Source: Lacibacter luteus (GTDB lineage: Bacteria > Bacteroidota > Bacteroidia > Chitinophagales > Chitinophagaceae). From it: DNA of 64,000 bases. The position numbers and the translations under genes are program-made. The stretch is from assembly GCF_004118265.1 (NCBI RefSeq), contig NZ_SDHW01000003.1:124001-188000 (forward strand), read 5' to 3'. The notes beneath the pieces were generated by a model. It was given only the letters and a program-made list of their open reading frames with translations. It was not told the DNA's origin and searched no databases. This document shows, in pieces, positions 57,612-64,000 of the stretch; position 1 is the stretch's first letter, and each line of letters begins with the position of its first letter.

Positions 57612-59885
57612 CTAGAATTCTACCCTTGCAGCTATAATAAAGTTTCTGCCGGGAGCCGAAAAGCCCGAAGCAAAATAGCGGTAGTTGCGATCGAAGATGT
57701 TTTCAACAGTAAACTGTAAGGTAACAGGTTTAAAACTGTAAGAAGTGCGCAGGTTAAATGTTGCCCAACCCGGCATTCCATCAGCTGTTGCGTATTGTGC
57801 ATTGTCCTCACCGTCTGCATTGTAGTCGTCCAGTTTTTTCCAGCCATTGTAAAGTGCAAATGCTTCGGCAAAAAAGTTTTTGTTCTGATAACTGATACTT
57901 GTTTTACCAAATGCAGGAGGTATATGATCGAGTGGTTTGGAAGAAACCTTTTTGCTCACTAACGCATACGTTCCATTTGCTTGTTTTTCGTAAACAGATG
58001 AATTTTTTGTTGCATCGGTTTGAAAACGTCCTTCGGTGAAATTGATTTGGCTGCTGAACGTGAAATGTGTTGCAAAGTTGGCATACACAGCGCCCGATAC
58101 ACCAAACAGGTAAGCTTTGTTTGCATTGGTATTTGCTAACACCTGGCTTAATACACCGTTATACACAATAGAATCCTGTCCGTTTAAACGATAAGGGGCT
58201 TTTACCAACGCATTGCGGAACCAGGTATAGAATGCAGTAGCTTCAATACGGATAAGCTTGCCAATGTTTTGACTGATGCCGAGATCGATGTTATACGTTC
58301 TCTCCGGTTTTATGTTCGCATTTGGTACAACCACCTGGCGGGCTGCTGTGCTCGATTCGAAGATTTTTGCAAGATCATCAACGTTTGGTGCACGAAAACC
58401 ACTTGCCAAATTGACGCTTAGTTTTGTACCTGCTGCAGGTAAATAAACTAACCCAACATTACCTGTAACAGTTGTGTTGTTCTGCTCAATTTCTGTAAAC
58501 GGAAGATTCAGAAATGAGTTATCGGTAATGGTTGATTGCAGACGTATGGTTTGTAAACGCAAGCCATCATTCAGCACAAGCTTTTTGTTTTTGAATTTGT
58601 ACACGTGCTGTGCAAATAAGCCTGCGTTAAGTTGGCTGTTCTTACCATTTGGATAACGTGTATCGAGCTTGGTTGATGCGCCTGTGTTGATGTTTACCCG
58701 TGAGGCTGTTGATTTAAGTGTGTTGTATTGCCCATCAATTCCAACTGTAAGTTCATTGCCACCCCAGATCTTACGTGTATCTAAAACAAAGCCTGCTACC
58801 TTTACTTTTTCAACTCTTCCGTCTAAACGATCATAACGGCGATAGTCACGTGTGTAGCGGCTTTCTTCAATATCCTGGTAATTGAGGTTGAGGTTAATAT
58901 TATCGAACCAACCAGCTTTCGCAATGCTCAATTCATAAGCCGTAAGCAAACGTTCCTGCGGGCCATAATACCATTCTGCATAACGTAAAGTGCCATTACG
59001 TTTATCCTGTAAACGATCATAGCGGGGAACATTTGTTGTGTTTGAATACTGAACATTCAGTGTATGCGAAACGTTCTCCGATTGTTTGAACAACAACTTC
59101 TGCAACATATCCCATTGTTTATATCCCGAGAATTTCTGTACCTGCGGATCTGGATTTTTTACAACAGTATCGATGCCATTAATGCGTGTCATAAACGAAT
59201 CTCTTCTGCCAAAGGTTGGATAATCGGAAGGATAGTTTTTGCCCATGCGCATATCGCCAAAATCGCTGTAAGTGTACGATTGCAGCCATGCAAATTTTTT
59301 CCATCCGAGATTGATGTCTTCATGCACAGTTTTTTCGTTGTTGGCAGAACTGTAGCGTGCAAAACCCGATCCTTTTACAAGTGTGTTACTGTTGCTTGAT
59401 AAAACAGGATCTTTTGTACGGAAATGAACTACACCACCCAATGCATCGCTGCCGTAGATAGTTGATGCAGGCCCGTACAATACTTCCATACTGCTTAACA
59501 TGTTCTGATCAACAGTAATGGCATTCTGCAAATGCCCTGCACGATATATAAGGTTGTTCATACGAACACCATCGACAACCAGCAATACACGGCTTGCTTC
59601 AAAACCACGTATAACCGGGCTGCTGCCGCCTTGTTGACTTTTTTGTACAAATACATTACCTGTATTGATCAGCAGGTCGCCTGTGTTCTGTGCATTAACA
59701 CGGCTGATGTATTTTGAACTGATCACATCAATACGTTGTGAAACGTTTAATTTTTTTTCGGGAAACTTGCTTGCACTGATCACTACTTCCGATAATTCTT
59801 TTGAAGCGCTATCGCTTACTGTTTCCTGCGCATTTGCCCATAAGCCGGCAACACTTGCCAGGAAAGCAATTGTAATTTTTCTCAT
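57612..59885 (-). CDS. TonB-dependent hemoglobin/haem-type receptor
   Basis: A 757-aa receptor with a signal (MRKITIAFLASVAGLWANAQ). The start at 59885 is used instead of 59927. The plug has KFPEKKLNVSQRIDVISSKY, SSPVIRGFEASRVLLVVDGV and MEVLYGPASTIYGSDALGGV. In the barrel, ASGFRAPNVDDLAKIFESS contains the FRAP box, and PNANIKPERTYNIDLG resembles the NPNL box of hemoglobin/haem/transferrin receptors. It ends FIIAARVEF with terminal Phe. Haem or hemoglobin uptake is the likely role, unproven. An uncharacterised 165-aa gene is upstream on the same strand. Confidence 0.85.
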   Translation of the reverse strand: MRKITIAFLASVAGLWANAQETVSDSASKELSEVVISASKFPEKKLNVSQRIDVISSKYISRVNAQNTGDLLINTGNVFVQKSQQGGSSPVIRGFEASRVLLVVDGVRMNNLIYRAGHLQNAITVDQNMLSSMEVLYGPASTIYGSDALGGVVHFRTKDPVLSSNSNTLVKGSGFARYSSANNEKTVHEDINLGWKKFAWLQSYTYSDFGDMRMGKNYPSDYPTFGRRDSFMTRINGIDTVVKNPDPQVQKFSGYKQWDMLQKLLFKQSENVSHTLNVQYSNTTNVPRYDRLQDKRNGTLRYAEWYYGPQERLLTAYELSIAKAGWFDNINLNLNYQDIEESRYTRDYRRYDRLDGRVEKVKVAGFVLDTRKIWGGNELTVGIDGQYNTLKSTASRVNINTGASTKLDTRYPNGKNSQLNAGLFAQHVYKFKNKKLVLNDGLRLQTIRLQSTITDNSFLNLPFTEIEQNNTTVTGNVGLVYLPAAGTKLSVNLASGFRAPNVDDLAKIFESSTAARQVVVPNANIKPERTYNIDLGISQNIGKLIRIEATAFYTWFRNALVKAPYRLNGQDSIVYNGVLSQVLANTNANKAYLFGVSGAVYANFATHFTFSSQINFTEGRFQTDATKNSSVYEKQANGTYALVSKKVSSKPLDHIPPAFGKTSISYQNKNFFAEAFALYNGWKKLDDYNADGEDNAQYATADGMPGWATFNLRTSYSFKPVTLQFTVENIFDRNYRYFASGFSAPGRNFIIAARVEF

Positions 59886-59980
59886 TCGTTTGGTTTGATG
59901 AATATAAATACCAATACCTGTCAACAAGATGTTTAAGCATCAGTTGCAGATATCATTTTTTAAAAACAGACTACATGTAT

Positions 59981-60478
59981 TTATACAAACCGGGGAGGAG
60001 GTTTCAGAAAACCGATATAAGGGTTATAATAACGGCTCTTATGAAATGAAGGATAGCTCTTTTTAATAACACTTATTTGAGGTTGGGGAGAGAGGTAATC
60101 CGGAGTTACATCTGCAAGCGAGAACAGTTTAATGCAATAACGTGCTTGTTTTGATTGTTCCTGCGAATGTGTTGCAGCAAGTTTTTTCAGTTCTTTTTCT
60201 TTTGCATCGTACAGGCCGGTAAGTACAAGCATATCGCCTTCCTGCTTTATGCATTTTACATCAAACATCTCCGTACCAACTACGCATTCTTTGCCGGGCT
60301 TTACCCATTGTATTGAACTTGCTTTTATACGAATGCTTACGAGTTCTTCCTTCTCCAGTTTCTCCAGCATTTCGTGTTGAACATGCAGCTGTTTTATCTG
60401 CAGATAAACCGGTATTACTACCGGAATCAGCATACAAACAAATAAAACAGCTGCAGTTATGGTTCTTAGTACATACAT
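59981..60478 (-). CDS. Uncharacterised membrane-anchored protein
   Basis: A 165-aa protein with one N-terminal helix (ITAAVLFVCMLIPVVIPVYL), then a short coiled coil (VQHEMLEKLEKEELVSIRIK). A soluble part includes WVKPGKECVVGTEMFDVKCI and a long helix (YDAKEKELKKLAATHSQEQS). It ends in a Tyr/Pro-rich tail (GFLKPPPRFV). I do not recognise a family. It sits between gpmI and the haem-type receptor on the minus strand, one base after the gpmI stop. A role tied to the receptor is possible. Confidence 0.65.
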   Translation of the reverse strand: MYVLRTITAAVLFVCMLIPVVIPVYLQIKQLHVQHEMLEKLEKEELVSIRIKASSIQWVKPGKECVVGTEMFDVKCIKQEGDMLVLTGLYDAKEKELKKLAATHSQEQSKQARYCIKLFSLADVTPDYLSPQPQISVIKKSYPSFHKSRYYNPYIGFLKPPPRFV

Positions 60479-60479
60479 T

Positions 60480-61997
60480 TTAGGAGATCAATACATCACC
60501 AGTCATTTCAGCCGGAACGGGCAAGCCCATCATGGCTAAAATAGTAGGTGCAATATCTCCTAATTTGCCCGGTTTTACTGTTCCTTTCCATGAGCGGTCG
60601 ATAACAAACAACGGAACAAGATTTAATGTATGAGCAGTATTAGGAGTTCCATCTTCGTTAATAAGATAATCGGCATTGCCATGATCGGCTGTAAGAAAAA
60701 CAGTATAGCCATGATCTAATGCTGCGGTAACAACACGCTTCACACAAGCATCTACAGTTTCAACTGCTTTAACCGCTGCACTAAAAACACCAGTATGGCC
60801 AACCATGTCTGCATTGGCATAATTCAAACAAATAAAGTCTGCTGTTTCGTCCTGTATTTCGGGCACAATAGCATCTGTAACTTCTACAGCACTCATCTCC
60901 GGTTGCAGATCGTAAGTAGCTACTTTTGGTGAAGGGATCATAATTCGTTTTTCACCTTCAAATGGTTTTTCTCTGCCGCCGCTGAAGAAGAAACTTACAT
61001 GCGGATATTTCTCCGTTTCAGCAATACGTATTTGTGTACGGCTGTGTTCTTCCAAAACTTCGCCTAATGTTTTTGTAAGATTGTCTGTAGCAAAAATAAC
61101 GTTTACATGCTTGTATGTTTTGTCATACTCCGTCATAGTGGTGTAATGAAGGTTGAGTTTCTTCATACCAAAGTCCGGCATATCCTGTTGCGTTAACACC
61201 TGTGTTATTTCACGGCAACGATCGGTACGGAAGTTGAAACAAATCACTGCATCACCATCTTCAATTTTTGTATTCTCAACTTTTGTATTGATGATCGGTT
61301 TCAGAAACTCATCGGTTACTTCGTTAGCGTACGAAGTTTCAACTGCTTTCAATACATCATCTGTTTGTTCGCCCACAGCATTTACCAATGCATCGTAAGC
61401 CAGCTTTACACGCTCCCAACGTTTATCCCGGTCCATTGCATAATAACGCCCCGTAACGGTTGCAATGGCACCAACTGTTTTATCGAGGTGTTGTTGTACG
61501 TCGGTTAAATATCCTAATCCGCTTTTAGGGTCTGTATCACGGCCATCGGTAAACGCATGTACCAATACGTTGCTGAAACCTTTCTCTTTGCAAAGCGTAG
61601 TAATAGCTTTTAAATGACTGGTGTGTGAGTGTACACCACCATCGCTTACCAAACCAATGATGTGTAATGTTTTATTGTTGCTGATGGCATAATCAATACT
61701 GTTATTTAATGCCTTGCTCGCTGAAAATTCGCCGCTACGTACAGCTACATGAATACGCTGTAATTCCTGGTACACAATGCGGCCTGCACCAAGGTTTAAG
61801 TGTCCAACTTCACTGTTACCCATTTGTCCATCGGGTAAACCAACTGCTTCACCACAAGTAATAAGGGTTGTGTTTGGGTACTGGCTGTAAAGACTACTAA
61901 CGAATGGTACATTGGCGTTTTGGATGGCGTCGGCGGTGGGTACTTGTCCGAGTCCCCATCCATCCATTATTACGAGAATTGCTTTTTTCTTTGTCAT
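60480..61997 (-). CDS. gpmI: 2,3-bisphosphoglycerate-independent phosphoglycerate mutase
   Basis: A 505-aa alkaline-phosphatase-superfamily enzyme. ILVIMDGWGLGQVPTADAIQ holds the first metal Asp, DGQMGNSEVGHLNLGAGRIV the nucleophile Ser, and HAFTDGRDTDPKSGLGYL, NYANADMVGHTGVFSAAVKA and LTADHGNADYLI the remaining metal ligands. It interconverts 3- and 2-phosphoglycerate in glycolysis. Length and motifs are complete. A TAATTTTG -7 element ends only five bases before the ATG, so the mRNA may have almost no leader. Confidence 0.96.
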   Translation of the reverse strand: MTKKKAILVIMDGWGLGQVPTADAIQNANVPFVSSLYSQYPNTTLITCGEAVGLPDGQMGNSEVGHLNLGAGRIVYQELQRIHVAVRSGEFSASKALNNSIDYAISNNKTLHIIGLVSDGGVHSHTSHLKAITTLCKEKGFSNVLVHAFTDGRDTDPKSGLGYLTDVQQHLDKTVGAIATVTGRYYAMDRDKRWERVKLAYDALVNAVGEQTDDVLKAVETSYANEVTDEFLKPIINTKVENTKIEDGDAVICFNFRTDRCREITQVLTQQDMPDFGMKKLNLHYTTMTEYDKTYKHVNVIFATDNLTKTLGEVLEEHSRTQIRIAETEKYPHVSFFFSGGREKPFEGEKRIMIPSPKVATYDLQPEMSAVEVTDAIVPEIQDETADFICLNYANADMVGHTGVFSAAVKAVETVDACVKRVVTAALDHGYTVFLTADHGNADYLINEDGTPNTAHTLNLVPLFVIDRSWKGTVKPGKLGDIAPTILAMMGLPVPAEMTGDVLIS

Positions 61998-62002
61998 ACC
62001 GC

Positions 62003-62010
62003 CAAAATTA
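62003..62010 (-). promoter_or_regulatory. Bacteroidota -7 element directly before gpmI
   Basis: On the minus strand this reads TAATTTTG, a perfect TAnnTTTG match, with five bases to the gpmI ATG. The transcript would have at most a few leader bases. Confidence 0.5.
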
Positions 62011-62170
62011 CTTTATTTGGGTCAAAATCATTTGATTAGAAAAGCTGACAACTAACAGCCAACTTTATGCGTCTGAATAGTTGGTTTGTGGCATGTTTTT
62101 CGTACTCATTGCATGCAGACGTGACCGTAAATCCGGGTCGCATGCAGAAAACTTAATTAAACAGGAACGT

Positions 62171-62557
62171 ATGAAAATGAAACATTTTTTACACTCGATG
62201 TTTTTGATGTTGTTGGTAACGGCCTTGGTTGCTTTTACCCAAAAAGACGATATTGTTGCTGCGCTTAAAACAGGAAGCGTAGAAAAAATGTCGAAGCACT
62301 TTGATAACATGGTTGATGTTACATTGCCCGGCAAAAGCAACTCTTTCAGTAAAGGACAGGCAGAGTTAGTGATTAAAGATTTCTTCACGTTAAATAAAGT
62401 AAAGGGATTTGAGTTACAGCATTCCGGAAGTAACTCTTCTTCTAACTTTATCATCGGTACATTAGTAACCAGCGGCGGCACTTACCGAACAACGGTTTAT
62501 ATGCGTACCAAAGGCGATAAAAATCTCATTCAGGGAGTAGAATTCGAACAAAAATAA
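62171..62557 (+). CDS. DUF4783 domain protein, exported
   Basis: A 128-aa protein from the ATG at 62171 with a signal (HSMFLMLLVTALVAFTQ). The frame open from 62081 adds 30 unlikely residues. The mature part has DDIVAALKTGSVEKMSKHFD, GQAELVIKDFFTLNKVKGFE and a C-terminal sheet (YRTTVYMRTKGDKNLIQGVE). This is the cone-shaped, NTF2-like pattern of the DUF4783 family of Bacteroidota. No function is known. A terminator follows. Confidence 0.88.
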   Translation: MKMKHFLHSMFLMLLVTALVAFTQKDDIVAALKTGSVEKMSKHFDNMVDVTLPGKSNSFSKGQAELVIKDFFTLNKVKGFELQHSGSNSSSNFIIGTLVTSGGTYRTTVYMRTKGDKNLIQGVEFEQK

Positions 62558-62577
62558 AAGAGAACATAAATATGAGG

Positions 62578-62609
62578 AGGCCCACTGTTTCAGAACAGCG
62601 GGCCTTTTA
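62578..62609 (+). terminator. Rho-independent terminator after the DUF4783 gene
   Basis: AGGCCC and CTGTT pair with AACAG and GGGCCT (62578-62605, one mismatch) and are followed by TTTT. It is the last feature before the nadC promoter. Confidence 0.8.
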
Positions 62610-62632
62610 CATTTTAGTGCTCACTATTCCTT

Positions 62633-62640
62633 TAGTTTTG
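62633..62640 (+). promoter_or_regulatory. Bacteroidota -7 element directly before nadC
   Basis: TAGTTTTG is a perfect TAnnTTTG match and ends four bases before the nadC ATG at 62645. Transcription should begin at or very near the start codon. Confidence 0.55.
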
Positions 62641-62644
62641 TAAC

Positions 62645-63505
62645 ATGGTAGCCAATTACAACGAACTGTTACAGGAACTTATTTCTTCGGCATTAAAAGA
62701 AGATATTGGCGAAGGCGATCATTCAACACTCAGTTGTATATCGGCCGATGCAAAGGGGAAAGCTGTTTTAAAAATTAAGGAAGCAGGAGTGTTGGCAGGT
62801 ATGAAGTTGGCAGAAGCCGTTTTTCGTCATCGCCAGCCCGATATTGTTTTTCATGCGCATAAACATGATGGTGATGCGATGCAGCCCGGCGAAATTGCTT
62901 TTGATGTAGAAGCATCTGTACATACCATTTTACAATGCGAACGGTTGGTGTTGAATTGTATGCAACGCATGAGCGGTATTGCTACCCTTACACGTACCTA
63001 TGCAGAAAAGCTGAAAGGCTATAAAACACGTATTCTCGATACACGGAAAACAACACCCAATTTTCGTTTGCTGGAAAAAGATGCTGTGGCTATTGGTGGA
63101 GGGTACAATCATCGTTTTGCTTTGTACGATATGATTATGCTGAAGGATAATCATATCGATTACTGCGGTGGTATTGAAGCCGCTGTTGAAAAAGCATACA
63201 ACTATGTACAAACAGTAAAACCCGGTTTAAAAATTGAAGTTGAAACCCGCAACATCGACGATGTAAAGCGTGTGCTTGCAACAGGCAAAGCTAACCGCAT
63301 AATGCTCGATAACTTTACTCCCGAGTTGATAAAAGAAGCGGTAGCGTTAATAGGCGAACAGGCCGAAACAGAAGCAAGCGGAGGAATTAATCTCAACAAT
63401 ATTGAAACCTATGCGGCAACAGGTGTAGATTTTATTAGTGTAGGCGCATTAATACACCAGGCACGCAGTTTGGATTTAAGTTTAAAAGCAGTTATAAACA
63501 ATTAA
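62645..63505 (+). CDS. nadC: Nicotinate-nucleotide pyrophosphorylase (quinolinate phosphoribosyltransferase)
   Basis: A 286-aa enzyme. ALKEDIGEGDHSTLSCISAD is the N-terminal part. ERLVLNCMQRMSGIATLTRT, ILDTRKTTPNFRLLEKDAVA with the PRPP/quinolinate-binding RKTTP, and GGGYNHRFALYDMIMLKDNH follow. LKIEVETRNIDDV and ASGGINLNNIETYAATGVDF complete the barrel. It makes nicotinate mononucleotide from quinolinate in NAD synthesis. The normal start matches the family length. The SUI1 gene follows three bases later. Confidence 0.97.
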   Translation: MVANYNELLQELISSALKEDIGEGDHSTLSCISADAKGKAVLKIKEAGVLAGMKLAEAVFRHRQPDIVFHAHKHDGDAMQPGEIAFDVEASVHTILQCERLVLNCMQRMSGIATLTRTYAEKLKGYKTRILDTRKTTPNFRLLEKDAVAIGGGYNHRFALYDMIMLKDNHIDYCGGIEAAVEKAYNYVQTVKPGLKIEVETRNIDDVKRVLATGKANRIMLDNFTPELIKEAVALIGEQAETEASGGINLNNIETYAATGVDFISVGALIHQARSLDLSLKAVINN

Positions 63506-63508
63506 ACG

Positions 63509-63853
63509 ATGAGTAAGAAAAATAAACCGGATAACAGGGGCTTTGTGTTTAGCACCGATCCGAACTTTCGTTTTGAAGAAGAGCGTGAAGAACAGGAAAC
63601 CTTACCGCCGGCACAGCAAAATTTACGGGTGAAACTGGAAACCAAACATCGTGCTGGTAAAACGGTTACATTGGTAGATGGTTTTGCAGGTACAGATGAA
63701 GATGCAGAGAAGCTGGGCAAACAGCTAAAGAATTTGTGTGGCACAGGAGGTTCGGTAAAAGACGGCGAAATAATTGTGCAGGGCGATCATAGGGAAAAAG
63801 TGCTGCAGTTTCTTTTGAAGAACGGTTACAGTAAAACGAAAAAAGCAGGGTAA
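63509..63853 (+). CDS. SUI1/eIF1-like translation initiation factor
   Basis: A 114-aa protein. The C-terminal ~75 residues (LRVKLETKHRAGKTVTLVDG, LKNLCGTGGSVKDGEIIVQG, DHREKVLQFLLKNGYSKTKK) are a complete SUI1/YciH domain. The first ~40 residues are a charged, probably disordered extension. Bacterial YciH affects start-site fidelity; its exact role is unclear. It is three bases after nadC and likely cotranscribed. Confidence 0.92.
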   Translation: MSKKNKPDNRGFVFSTDPNFRFEEEREEQETLPPAQQNLRVKLETKHRAGKTVTLVDGFAGTDEDAEKLGKQLKNLCGTGGSVKDGEIIVQGDHREKVLQFLLKNGYSKTKKAG

Positions 63854-63915
63854 GTCTTTTTTTGTTTTAATTACCTTTACAATCATTCAAAGCTATAAAA
63901 ACCAACTGACCCGTG

Positions 63916-64000
63916 ATGTCTATTATTCTTCTTGGAGCATATACTGCAAGACTTGAACTGTTTAAATTCTTTTTCTTTTTCTCCTTTGGTATGCTAATCT
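63916..64000 (+). CDS. Start of an unknown gene (3' end outside window)
   Basis: A frame opens at ATG 63916 and stays open to the window end (28 codons): MSIILLGAYTARLELFKFFF and more Phe residues. A TACCTTTA promoter-like element lies at 63872-63879. The Phe-rich stretch suggests a membrane segment. Too little is visible to name it. Confidence 0.4.
   Translation, partial: MSIILLGAYTARLELFKFFFFFSFGMLI

Noticed and set aside
1-64000. CRISPR array, rRNA, prophage or insertion sequence
   Set aside because: No regularly spaced repeat-spacer array, rRNA core, phage structural gene or transposase was seen.

Overview
The window is a stretch of chromosome from a Bacteroidota bacterium, most likely a member of the Chitinophagaceae or a close relative. 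The evidence is a complete gldK-gldL-gldM-gldN type IX secretion/gliding operon, several TonB-dependent receptors, LytS/LytTR and ECF-sigma regulation, and Bacteroidota-type promoters of the TAnnTTTG class ahead of many genes. Shine-Dalgarno sites are rare. I see no transposase, phage gene, rRNA or CRISPR array. One tRNA (Arg, anticodon CCG) is present.

Layout. 1-4.9 kb: end of a DUF502 membrane protein, an S1/P1-like nuclease, a Crp/Fnr regulator, then an NADP-oxidoreductase/YceI/DoxX/DODA-dioxygenase gene group headed by three tandem operator-like palindromes. 5-9.9 kb: a sugar locus with two GH43-like beta-propeller proteins, a PhyH dioxygenase and a GH32 fructan hydrolase. 9.9-19.2 kb (minus strand): tRNA-Arg and marC, then a cobalamin operon (btuB, DUF6580, a BtuF-like protein, two CWC proteins, cobU, a Dph6-like ATPase, cobT, cobS, cobC) led by a cobalamin riboswitch. 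19.3-27.7 kb: LytS/LytTR pair, outer-membrane barrel, intradiol dioxygenase, a pirin-like cupin module, queD and a GH109-like enzyme, with many intergenic repeats. 27.7-42 kb: TonB receptor, APC permease, RelE-type toxin-antitoxin pair, trans-sulfuration enzyme, TolC/HlyD pair, gpsA, a large secreted hydrolase and hemW. 42-53 kb: TamA-like barrel protein, DUF4271, hemD, YyaL-like protein and gldKLMN. 53-64 kb: candidate small RNA, uvrC, ECF sigma with a membrane-anchored barrel partner, heme-type TonB receptor, gpmI, DUF4783, nadC and a SUI1 protein.

How the parts fit. The B12 block pairs outer-membrane capture (BtuB) with nucleotide-loop assembly (CobU, CobT, CobS, CobC), so it looks like cobinamide/cobalamin salvage rather than de novo corrin synthesis. 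The gld genes encode the T9SS trans-envelope motor and ring. hemW, hemD and a hemoglobin-type receptor make haem metabolism a loose theme of the right half.

The most unusual signals are: a family of ATGAGT/GATGA-rich hairpin repeats that fills the gaps of the B12 operon and has one copy inside the riboswitch; a candidate ~60-nt RNA with a textbook promoter and terminator; a second copy of a cupin gene 3' end differing only at synonymous positions; and a 22-23 bp spaced triple operator.
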